Assembly (NCBI GenBank): GCA_008931825.1
Contig: QXVZ01024238.1
Coordinates: 1-22,728 of the forward strand
Reading direction: 5' to 3'
Length of the DNA: 22,728 bases
DNA from: Phallusia fumigata
Taxonomy: Eukaryota; Chordata; Ascidiacea; Phlebobranchia; Ascidiidae
A model generated the notes under the pieces. The model saw nothing but the letters and a program-made list of their open reading frames with translations. It was not told the DNA's origin and ran no database searches. Of the stretch, positions 1 to 12,300 are shown piece after piece (position 1 is the stretch's first letter; each line of letters starts with the position of its first letter). The translations under genes and the position numbers were made by a program.

Positions 1-103
1 ATTCTGTTACAAGTTTAAAACATATATATATACGCTCTTCTTTCCATACCTTTTCAAAACACTGTAAGCTATATACAACAATCAATTTTTCCTGAATATA
101 CAG

Positions 104-321
104 ATTACACTGAAGTAAAAGTGATGAGCGACCTGGCAATGATATCTGCAGGGGAGTCAGTTGAGGATGTTGATCGGGTTTCATGCTTTCTAAGTGCCGT
201 CATGGGATTTGCACCATTTATATTTGATTTGAAAACAAACTCTGGTCTAGAAGATGTTCTCCATGCACTTCAAAAAGTTTGGGAACAGAGAAACAGAGAT
301 CCTGACTTACTGGTCAAATGG
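104..321 (+). CDS. RNF213: RNF213 exon, linker region (first exon in window)
   Basis: The acceptor CAG is at 101-103 and the donor GTAAAT starts at 322; the exon ends in phase 0. It encodes a segment beginning YTEVKVMSDLAMISAGES, which matches the conserved linker region of vertebrate RNF213. The ATG at 124 is internal, because the reading frame is open and conserved back to the acceptor. Confidence 0.85.
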
Positions 322-3300
322 GTAAATATTGTGTGAACTTAATAAATTTCAATGTGGTAAAAGTGGTGAAAAATTGTCCAGTACTAAATAACATTATACC
401 CTTACCATCATGCTTACTGATTTGAACAAAACTGTAATCTGATTTAAGGAAGCAGTGACCACATTACCATTCAAGATACACTGTGATCAAAAATTGATAT
501 TGCAGGCTTCTTAGTTACTTAAAATTTTAACTCTATAAACACAAAATTTGTAAGTTTGGTAAATGCTGTTCACGTGTAGCGCAGCAACAGGTTGAGTTTC
601 TCTACTTAGAAAAACTTGTAGTTTGCAGTAAGCTTAAAACAAAAAAGTGAACACAACTCCAAGACCCCTCACACAAACCGACAAACTATATTTAATCCTA
701 ACATTTAACTATTTTGACTACTGTAGAGGGCCAGAAAAATAACTGCTGGGGCTAAAAGGTTAAAAAACACACTCAAGGTGTGACCTATGACCCATATACA
801 ATCTGTTAAATATCTTCCTATTAGGACATAGCTCAATATTGGCCCCATAACTCAATCTTAAAATGTCAACCACACTGTATCATGCCCAAAGTGAACATAC
901 AAAACAAACAAAGGCAAAAAGAGGTTTATAGTTTCGCTAACACTTATAAGCTTGAAAAAATATGTCTATGGCATCAAATGTAACTGATAAAACACCATCA
1001 TTACTATATCTACCAACGGTGCAACTTCTATCAAAATTGGTTATGTACTTAATGCCAAACTACACAAACAAAGCTTCAGGGGCAAAAGAGTGAAAAGAAC
1101 ATGTTTAATTTGTGCAGCAAGAGACAGCAGGGTCTTTGAAATGGTTAAAGGAGACCAAAGAATCTCGTGGTTCTGTTGAACAATCCTCTCTTCGCCGAGC
1201 GCAAACCATAAACTCATCTGGAGTTTATTTTATTGGAAACGGAGGCAAAAATCCTACCCCACAAACTTCTGTCAAGCTCAAATTAGAAGGTGAAACATTT
1301 GAAAATTCAGCAAAAAATGCATTTTAACACCAAGTGTTTTCAGACAAATACCTTAATCTACATGAACTGCGTGATCTGCAATCACGTTTGATGCTGATTG
1401 CTGACAAGGGTTTGAATGATGTACAGTGTTTTATTGAAAATCTTGCACTGGTGGAAAACATTGCAAAGGCATATGTTAGGTTGAGAAATGCAGGTTTTCT
1501 ATTGTTCACAAATTGGGAGATGAAATTTAGGTGAGTTTAAATTTTCTTACAAAACTTGCTTTTTTCAACATTTTTGTAAATCCAAGATGCGATGGAATGG
1601 AAAGACGCATTTCAATGGATGTTTGCTTTGATAATGAAAGCCCTAAAATCTATTGCACTGAAGATGTCCTAGTAGAAGTCCAAATAATAACCTCCATAAT
1701 GGAAGACTTTCTTGCACGGTAAATATAGTGAGAGATTGCATGCTTAAGGGTTTTCATTGCACATATTCTATCAGTTGGGAGAAAAACCTATCGAAGAAAC
1801 GATCTGATTTCTACCACTTGAATCATTTCAACATTCAACAAATGACTTACTTATGTCATGAACTGGCTTGTGCAACAGAGAATAAAAATCTACCTGACCA
1901 AGTTTACACATTGCTGTCTGTAATCAAACATGACGTGACCCATGCTGATGTTTCATTGTGTTTGCAATCTGTGACTGGTGTTAAAGAGATTGAACCCAAG
2001 AATGATGAGATGGCAGGTAACAACGTTATATTATTAGTTATGTATATATTTAGGGATAACATAGCAGCCTAAACTTGACAATTTTGTTCTACTCAGAGAT
2101 AGAAATTAAAGTTCTATCCCCTCATGAAAAAAAGAAAAAGCTTGTAGCCAAACTAAGAAAAGAAGAAGTTGGTGAAATGCATGCTAAGGCAGCAGTTCAG
2201 ACCAACTTTGATGATCTTATGGAAGAAGAAAATGAAGAAAAAATATACGAAACCATTTTTATGTGGTGTTTGGTAAACGAATTTACTTCTGAACAAGAAC
2301 TTCAGCCCTTGGCAGAACAGTATGATGAAAATATGGGTAAGAATTTTGTCAATAATTTATACATGACATATTTTTGAGAGAAAAAAATTAAAGGTACTGC
2401 TCAACATTTTTAGGGTTTACTTCCCAAAGTGCACAAGTTGAAGTTATTGATTACATTGTAAAAGACAAATCCACATAATCGTTGAAGCAGGTCATTAAAA
2501 AACTGCTAGAAGACTCATTGGCCACCAGTCCAAGTGTGGTCATTAAAAGCATTTGTGAACGATATATGGAAGACAGTGTGGTACAGTTTGTTAACAATAT
2601 TTAAACTTTGTAACATCATTACCTTATTTCCATATATTTGCCCAGAAAACATCACTAAGTGACTGCATCAGTCTTGATTATTTGGGTGCATTTCTTTTCA
2701 AACTCAGCACTCTTGTTGACATGACATCCATTCCCAACCGAGTAATTCCGGATTCTTTTGCTGATGATGTAAACTTGGTTATATGTGCTGGGCATGAAAT
2801 GTTTACAACAATGATATCTATGTACATGGCCTCACCGAATGAACCACTACCAACCAATACTGAAGTTTTACTGTGTTCCCAGCAAACAACAGAACATGAT
2901 GTGGAACTTTTGGTTCGTAGAGCAATGGGTCAACAAAAAGGTACATTTTTAAACACCAGGCCCAATATCTGACAACAGAAAGAAATAATAAACTTATTCA
3001 ACAGCAAAACATGTTATTGTGAGCTGCAGACAGTGCACACTGTTTGGACCTGTAAGGTCTCATCAGTGCAGCTGGTGACAGAACAGGTCGAAACAGTGTT
3101 CACTGTCTGCAGCTCACAAAATCATATTGGCGCTTTGCTTTATATTGATGAAAAAACATGTTATATTTTTGAATAAAGGAAAACGACTTTACTGTATGGT
3201 TCAAGCTCAAAATCTGTCATTCCAAGTTGCAGACTACATGGAAAAATTATCTTCCAAACTGCTGAAAACGAGTAAAAGTCCTTGCAAACTAGTTGCCATG

Positions 3301-6300
3301 TGCACCACTACCCAGGACTACATTGCCTCACTTTTCATGGAGGTAATGTTTTGTGTTGAACAAAAAAATTAGCATCATAACAAATCATTACATAAGATTG
3401 TCCTGTGTTATCAGCAAAAGGTTGAATATGCAGTTCAGCACACTATGGATGAAATTAAACAGTATATTGGAAGCAAACTTTCTGTTTCTGATGGTTTACC
3501 TGCAACAGTTTGCAAAGGAAGCTCAGTGTTAATGGTATTATCACAAGAAGCAGGCCAAGGTAATTGAAAAAGTAAGGTTTTGTGTTCTAAGCAAAAGAAC
3601 AAAGTTAAATTTTTGGCCACAAAAAGTTTCGGATAGGTGGTTGAATAATTATAATTTGTTTTTTATTTGTTAGGAAAATCATTGTACATTTCAAGAATGG
3701 GTGACAAGGTATCAGATAACATGTGTAAAACTACAGTCCGTTTGTTGGAAAAAGACTGCAACCAGGACAGGATAATAAATCTGTTGCTTGAAACAAACAC
3801 AAAAAATGCCACTGAGCATTTTATTCACATTGATATCACACCATCGGTAAGTTTAACACAAATTATGAGTTATTGAAACACACACAGTCCTAAATTTTGC
3901 CTGTTTTAACATTCTGCCTTCTCAAAGCGTACGGACATTTCTAAATAAAAGACATAAATTTAAATGGTAACTTTACTGTTATTTGATCAGGTGCAATTTG
4001 GCATAAATGATTTTCTGATCAATTTATTGATTCTTGGCTCATGTCAGGACAGCTCTGGTGTTGTGTGGAAGCGACAGAAAAGCCATATGTATTGCATAGA
4101 ATACACAGAGAGAAAACTTCAGGTAATCATTCTAAAATTGCAGCCATAAATAAGCCTTTACCTTATGCATGATCAAACATTTCTAATTAAACAAGTTCAT
4201 TTGCCTCCCCAAAACCTGTTGTTTGGTTATGATTCTGATTGCCTTTTGTTTACTGCATGAACAAATTATCCACATAACAAATAAAGCTACAGCTGGAATG
4301 AAACAGATAAAGCTAAATGGAGCAATGGCAATGTAACAAGAATCAGCTTTTTTATTAATAATAGACTTTTTGGTCAATGGAACAAGCAAGGCAAAAAGCT
4401 TGTCTGATTTTTAAATGGAATAATAGTAAACTGAATGTTTTTGTAAATAGTTTATTACAAATACATATAGGGTGGCATCATGTTTCACAAAAAAAAAAGC
4501 AGTTTATACTTGAAAGAACAAGCATCAAAAAACGAGTGAAAGCAGTTTGGTCACATACACTGTAAATGATTTCAGAAAATGGTGTTGGACCAAGTACTGC
4601 TTCTTCTTCCATCAGTTGTATGCATTTCCCCGATGAAGGTTCTGGAATCATACATCAATGGTAAAACTGACTTTGTTGAAATGGATGACCAAGAGTTCAT
4701 GAGTGAGACTTTCCAACGACCTTTTCAGTATTTGATCAGACATGAGAGAAAAATTGATCTTAGCAGTTTTGCTTGTCGAAAAATGAAGGAGGACAGCCTA
4801 ATAGTTTCAGAAGGAACAGCAAATCAATGCCTGGAAACAATGCTCAAGTATTGCAACATACATGACCCATCTTGGTTAGAAATCCGCCACTTTACAAGTT
4901 TCCTAAACTGCCAGTTGCAGGATTGTGAACAGTCTATCTTCTGTAGTGATGCAGTAGGCAGAGATTCAGGACTAAAAGGTCTAAAAAATTTTGTTGTTAA
5001 GTTTATGCTAAAAATGTCACAAGAGTTTGCCACACCATCACTTGCTACCAAAATCAATGATCCACTGCAACACCACCAAATGGAGAAAACCTGGGAAAAG
5101 GGTGATCACTCATACCTATTTTTTAATGAAGATCATGTTTCAATGTCNATAGGATGGCATCATGTTTCACAAAAAAAACAGTTTATACTTGAAAGCACAA
5201 GTATCAAAAAATGAGTGAAAGCAGTTTGGTCACATACACTGTAAATGATTTTAGAAAATGGTGTTGGACCAAGTACTGCTTCTTCTTCCATCAGTTGTAT
5301 GCATTTCCCCGATGAAGGTTCTGGAATCATACAACATTGGTAAAACTGACTTTGTTGAAATGGATGACCAACAGTTCAAGAGTGAGACTTTCCAACGACC
5401 TTTTCAGTATTTGCTCAGACATGAGAGAAAAATTGATCTTAGCAGTTTTGCTTGTCGAAAAATGAAGGAGGACAGCCTAATAGTTTCAGAAGGAACAGCT
5501 AAGCAATGTCTGGAAACAATGCTCAAGTATTGCAACATATATGACCCATCTTGGTTAGAAATCCGCCACTTTGCAAGTTTCCTAAACTGCCAGCTGCAGG
5601 ATTGTGAACAGTCTATCTTCTGTAGTGACGCAGTAGGCAGAGATTCAGGACTAAAGGGTCTAAAAAATTTTGTTGTTAAGTTTATGCTAAAAATGTCACA
5701 AGAGTTTGCCACACCATCACTTGCTACCAAAATCAATGATCCACTGCAACACCATCAAATGGAGAAAACCTGGGAAAAGGGTGATCACTCATATCTATTT
5801 TTTAATGAAGATCATGTTTCAATGTCATTTTTGAACTTCAAGGTGCAGAAGAACAAAACATCTCCAAAGATGTTTGACCTCCTTTCACTCAAAAATTTTG
5901 ACCAAGTGGTTGAAGAAAATATAATGGATGATTGGTTGTTTTGTGGACTGAAGGAGCAGAAGGTCAATTTGGATGAAGATTTTGATCTAAAAAAAAGGTA
6001 TGAGAAGATCAATTACCTGTATCGGGTGTTTGGTATGGACCACATGGTCTGTTCAGAAGAGGATCAAGTCAAGATTGAAAGTCATGATCCTGACCGGACA
6101 TACGAACTGACAACTGACAACGTTTTAAAGATGCTTGCAATTCACATGAGATTCAGATGTGATATTCCTGTGATTATCATGGGAGAAACTGGATGTGGAA
6201 AAACCAGGATGGTTGAATTTATGAGCAAACTTAAAGCAGCTGGGGCAAAAGTTAAGTCAAAACAGGGGGATGACATTCAAAACATGGTCGTCGTAAAGGT

Positions 6301-9300
6301 TCATGGAGGAATCACAGTGGAACATATACAAGCAAAATTCCAACAAGCCATTAAGGCTGCTCAATTCAACAAGGATTCCTTTGACATCGATACACTGCTT
6401 TTTCTGGATGAGGCAAACACAACTGAAGCAATCTATGCCATCAAAGAATTCGTGTGTGATGGAACAGTGAATGGGAAAAAAGTTAACAAAAGTGGATTAC
6501 ATATTATTGCTGCATGTAACCCTTACAGAAAACACAATCCAGAAGCTATCAAGAGAATGGAAAATGCAGGACTTGGATTCAAAGTGAAGACAGATGACAC
6601 AACTGACAAGCTTGGTGAAATTCCAATGAGATGTCTTGTTTACAGAGTTATTGCTCTTCCACCTAGCATGCATCCACTTGTTTGGGACTTTGGACAACTC
6701 AAAGATGTTGCAGAGAAGGTTTACATTGAGCAGATGGTAGAGCATAAGTCAATTCTTAAGTGTGTGCCTGCACATTATGAAAGAGATTTAATGGTTGACG
6801 TTCTAACTTCATCCCAGGCCTACATGAGAAAAAATCGCCAGGAATGTTTGTTTGTCAGTTTGAGAGATGTTGAGCGGTGTTTGGTGAGCTTCAAGTGGTT
6901 CTTACAAAATGGAAAGTGGCTTTTTGATTTGATCAACAATGCCAGAGACACTCCAACTCCCCAGCAATTTTCTTTAGCTATCCAAGCATTAATTCAAGCT
7001 GTTGGAATGTGTTACCATGTTACACTGGCTGAAAGGATGGACTACAGGGAATTGCTTTCACAATGTATCTCAAAAGTTGGGATCATCATAACAGAATTGG
7101 AGATAAAACAGGAGATTGTTGCCTGTCAGTCTGTGTTTCTCAAAGCTATATCTCTTGGAGGAGACATAGCCTCTAATGAAGCACTTAGAGAAAATGTTTT
7201 TATGATTGTGATGTGCTCTGAGATGCGGATACCACTTTTCCTTATTGGCAAACCTGGAAGTTCAAAATCCCTAGCAAAAACTATTGTCACAGCTGCAATG
7301 CAAGGTCCCAACTCCAAGTCAACTATGTTCCAGAAACTCAAACAGATCCATGTTTTGTCTTTCCAGTGCAGTCCAGTAACTGATGCAGTTGGCATTGAAA
7401 GTGTGTTCAAGCAATGTGCAAGTTTGCAGGAAAAACAAGACTGTGATGAATATGTGGCAGTTGTAGTTCTAGATGAAATTGGCTTGGCTGAAGATTCACC
7501 TAAGATGCCCTTAAAGGTTTTGCATCCATTGCTGGAAAGTGGAGTGTCCAAAGATGACTTAATTTTATCGAACACGAGGATGGCAATTGATATTGACAAA
7601 CGAGTTGGATTCGTTGGAATTTCAAACTGGGCTCTAGATCCTGCAAAGATGAATCGAGGGCTATTTGTCCATCGTGGTGCACCCACAGAGGAAGATTTGA
7701 AACTGACAGCAAAAGGAATATTTTCTTCTGAATCAGAAGAAATGTTTAAAGAGGTCAATGATGTGGTTGATGCAGTTACTAAGACATATGTACAGATCTC
7801 AACAGTAAAAGATCAAATATTTTTTGGACTTCGAGACTACTATGCTCTTCTGAAAATGATTTATGCTACAGTGTTGGAGAAGGATCAAATACTTTTGTTC
7901 CAGGATGTTTACTACGCTGTGCTGCGAAATTTTAGTGGGGCCAAACATGACTGCCTTAATGACTTTGCAGTCAATCTGGAAAATATTTGGCCTGAGGAAA
8001 TGACACAGGAAGTTTCTTTGCAAAAAATGATTCGAGATAACCTTGAAACGAAGGGCTCTACAGAAACACGTTATCTTTTGCTGATGACCAAGCATTTTGC
8101 TGTTGTTAACCTTGTCTCGATGATGGCAGGTAGACCTAACTTGGAGGTAATTTTTGGTTCAAGCTTTTCACAAGACAATAACTACACTGAAAAATGCAGA
8201 AATATTAACCGCATTAAAATGTGTATGGAAGCGGGAACTACTGTCCTTCTATTGAACATGAAGGACATTTATGAGTCTCTATATGATGCACTAAACCAAC
8301 AATACTCTGTATTTGCTAAACAGAGGTATGTTGACCTGGGCCTTGGTGGGCACAGGGTGAAATGCAGAGTGCACAAAGACTTTCGGCTCATTGTTATGGA
8401 AGACCAAAATGTTGTTTATGATGAGTTTCCAATTCCTCTCATCAACCGACTGGAGAAGCACATTTTTACAATACAAAATATTCTTAATGGGGATCAAAAA
8501 TTCGATGTTCTTCGTCTTGACAAGTGGATGGAAAATTTTTCTACCCTAAAACAAAAACACAGTAAGCATTTCTCAAAGCAAGATGCTTTTATCGGCTACA
8601 TGGAAGATACCGCAGGTTCTGCAGTCATGGCTACAGATAATGTGGATGATGCCAAGAAGATGCTTGTTGGTATTGCTGCATGTGACAGTGTTTTCAGACT
8701 GCAGGATTCTCATCTTGCAAAGGAAAGGGAAAAGTGGCAAGAGGTTTATTTTGCCCAAAGTCATGACAATTTGTACATGTACCTTCATCAGCTACTTGCC
8801 ACGGAATCTGACATCAGGAAAATGCATCTGAATGTTTTTACATTCTCTCAAATATTGACGGAAAATGATCGCACAATACTTGAAAAGTCTCTTGAGATGA
8901 ATGAAAACTCTATAATGCTTTTGACTTTGCAGCAGTTCAGAACAGAAAATGAATTTTCTCAAAAATTGGATATCTTCTTTAGGAGTGCAAAAAATGATGA
9001 GGATAAAACCTCTACTTACATATTATTGATACAATGTCCACAAGCACACACTCCAGTTAGTCTTGTTGCATGCGCCAAGTACACAGTACAAAATATGCTA
9101 TCTTCCATCCAGGATAACATAGGACCACGAATTGTTGTTGGATTTCTTTTTACATCTGAAAGACAAGGTGAAACAGTTGTTGCCAATCAAATAAGCACTT
9201 TTTTCAGCAAAGACACAGTCATTTTCATTGATGAGCTTAGAGTTTCCACTGATTATCTTGGTCCAATTAGCCTCTTGTGGACTAAAACAGTTAGTGAAAT

Positions 9301-12300
9301 ATTTGAAAATGGCATTCAAATGTTAAACCAGAAAAAGAAAACAATTTTGCCAACCACTAACTACAAGAATCAAGAATTTATGATTGACCTAAAACGACTT
9401 TTTGCCAGCTGCTTATCTGCATCTGTGGCAAAATTGCAGTATGAAAGCAAATCAGAAGATGAAGAAAGAACAAAGAATATCCTTTACCTTTTTAAAAATG
9501 ATGAAAATCCAATAAATCGAGCATTTGTTAAAGGTTTGGCACAAAAGTTAGTTGCAGTTTTAAAGCAGCGGGATGAAGAACAGGCATCAAACAACTTTTG
9601 GATTGTTTCAGAAGCGAGTTGTCAGGAATCACTACGAGAAGGTGGAAGTTTTACAAAGACACTTTGGCTGTATTTGAAGAAGGTTTCTGCCACATTGCTT
9701 GCATTTATATTAAGCCAAGTTGATGAAGACAACAACTTTGAATTGTTGTGGAATTCTGCCACCGACAGAGTCAGTCATCTAATGAAAGAAACTTGGCTAC
9801 AATTGCTGGGAGATTCATCACTTTGCAACTTAAAGTGGACATATCAAGTGGAAATCTCCAAAAAATTTACAGTTAAGAAAAACAAACAATTTTCTTGTAA
9901 ATTTCCATTCAGCAGAAAGTTGACACAAATGTTTTCTCATCAGTGGGATTTAACTGCTCACAATGATAACGTCGTTCAGCAAATGCTGTTTCACAATCAA
10001 GTGAAAGAAGGATCTCTGCAAGCAAAACTTAAATCTTCAACAGCCCACTCCCAGGAAGAAGTTATCAAGAGGTATCTGCACGATTTGCTGAAGCTATGTT
10101 ATGAAAGCGGAACTGGGAGCGACATGGAATTTGATCTTATTTTTGGTGTTTTGATGAAGTTGTATGCAGCCAAACAGAAAGCACATGACAATGACATTGA
10201 AACAATGAGCAACCATGTTGCTTTTGTATTCTGGATGTTCAAATCTGTTTCGGTGCAGCTACAGCAAATCTCCACCCTGCTAAAACTTCAGCCGCAACTT
10301 CTTACTGTGGTCAAAGTTGATTCTTGGATCCAGCTTCAGGAAGGAAATACTTCAATGATTTTGCATGTAGAACTTCTTAAAGAGGTAGTTAATAACATAG
10401 AAGAAATGCAATTATCCACTGCTGAACACTACAAATCATGGAAAAGTATCATTTCACAAATCAGATCTACTGCAGAAGGAATCCTTGTATGTCAGGAAGA
10501 AAAGCTGGAGCAAAAATGGAAGGCTCTCACATTTGGTGCTTTGTTCCTGGATCAACTAGTTCCACCTGGACTTGCCAACACAAAATATGAGTTGTACATT
10601 GACGAGTTGTTGCCTCTGGTTAAGCGGTTGCGGCGAGGAGCATCAATGAGTGGTTTAAGCAGCAACACATTCTTTAAAATTGTTGTGGATGTACTAAAAG
10701 GATGCACCAAAAACATCACACTCAAAATTTTGCTTCAGTGGGGAAACACAACATGCATTGTATGCAAAAAGGTTTTGAATGACCCAGTGCTTCTGAGTTG
10801 CAATCATTATCTTTGCTACAAGTGCAAAGATTTTGTTGAACTTGATTTTGAATGTCCTGCCTGTCGTTCTCCTGTGGCAAATGATTTTACTTTTGAAGTT
10901 GCACGCCTTACAGAAGAACAGGAAAAAGAAGCAGAGTCTTTTTCTGCAAACTGCACAACTTTTTTTCTGGAATATCTTTCCACACTTTGTTTTCCAGCAC
11001 CCGGCGCAAATGCAGGGGTCAGAGTAGCCGACAAAAACATCACTGATGCTCTGAACAAGCTTGTGATTTGCAATAAGTCAACAAGGAGCATGTCACCACT
11101 GGACACTTCAGCATTTGATGAAACTCCAACTGTAAGGTCTTTTATTCTCCAACTGCTTTTGCGCTACGATCACTCCAAAATACAAGAGGAATTAGAGCTG
11201 CATTTTTCTAGCCTAGAGCAAGTGGTTGTAGATAAACACGAATTGATGATTATATACATCCGTTGTATTGAAGACTCATTGCAAAATAAAAGTCCAGATG
11301 TTCTTCAACTATTCGAAGAAGAACTGCCATACCTAACTAACAATGATGTACTTACACAAGTCAAACATTTGGATATTGCAGCTAAACTGAGGTTTGTTGT
11401 CAAAAAGCTTGTTGTTGCTGCATCAATAAGTAGCGACCAGCAGATCCCTGAGAAAACTAACAGAATAATTGCATCCATTTTGGAACAGCCAAATACTGCA
11501 AAGGTTGCAAAGCAGTTTTTTGTAAAACTGTTTTGTCAAAAATTTGGCCACAACAAGCTTTCTATGTTGATGGATTCTGATTTTTGGAAACCAATGATGC
11601 CAAATTTTGTATGCAATGAACTTGCTGATGACAAATCACACCGGTCTCAAAACTTGCTGATAGCCAGTGGAAAAGACATTGAATTTGCCTACAGAAAACT
11701 AAATGCTTTAGAGGAAGATGAAGACTTGACAAATCTTTCAACAGATCTATTTGAAGTTTCACAAAGTCCTATTACAGCTGTATACTTGGCAATTCTAATG
11801 CTTTCATACCATGCTACCCATAAACAACAACATATATCAGAGTTGCTAAACAGCATTCAGACACATAGTGAAATGTTTGCTACTGAAAGAGGTTTAATGG
11901 ACTCAATTTTGTGGCTTCGTTACAACTACCCTAAAATATCCAACAGCATTTTATTTGGTGTGGTTGCATCTGTTTGTCTCACAATAAAACTCAGCCACCA
12001 TGAAATGATGACAGACTTTGCAACCCTTATTAATGAACCACAAAAAGCTAAAGACCTGTTTTTGCCAACAATGCCTCAGTCACCTTACTTTGATGTCAAA
12101 GATGCAGTAGCAGAAGTACTGGATGAAAGATTTAATATAGCTGCTAAGTTTTATCAATGCCCGAATGGACATATGTATACTGTTGGTGAGTGCACAAGAC
12201 CTGTAAATATGGGTGACCGGTGTCAAGTATGTGGTGTCCCCATTGGTGGTCAGGCTTACAATGTTCTACATGAAGGAAACGCAGAGGTTAACCTGGAGGA

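Noticed and set aside
7126..7758. Long minus-strand open frame (210 codons)
   Set aside because: It lies opposite the conserved AAA4 coding sequence and has no family similarity; it is a shadow of the sense frame.
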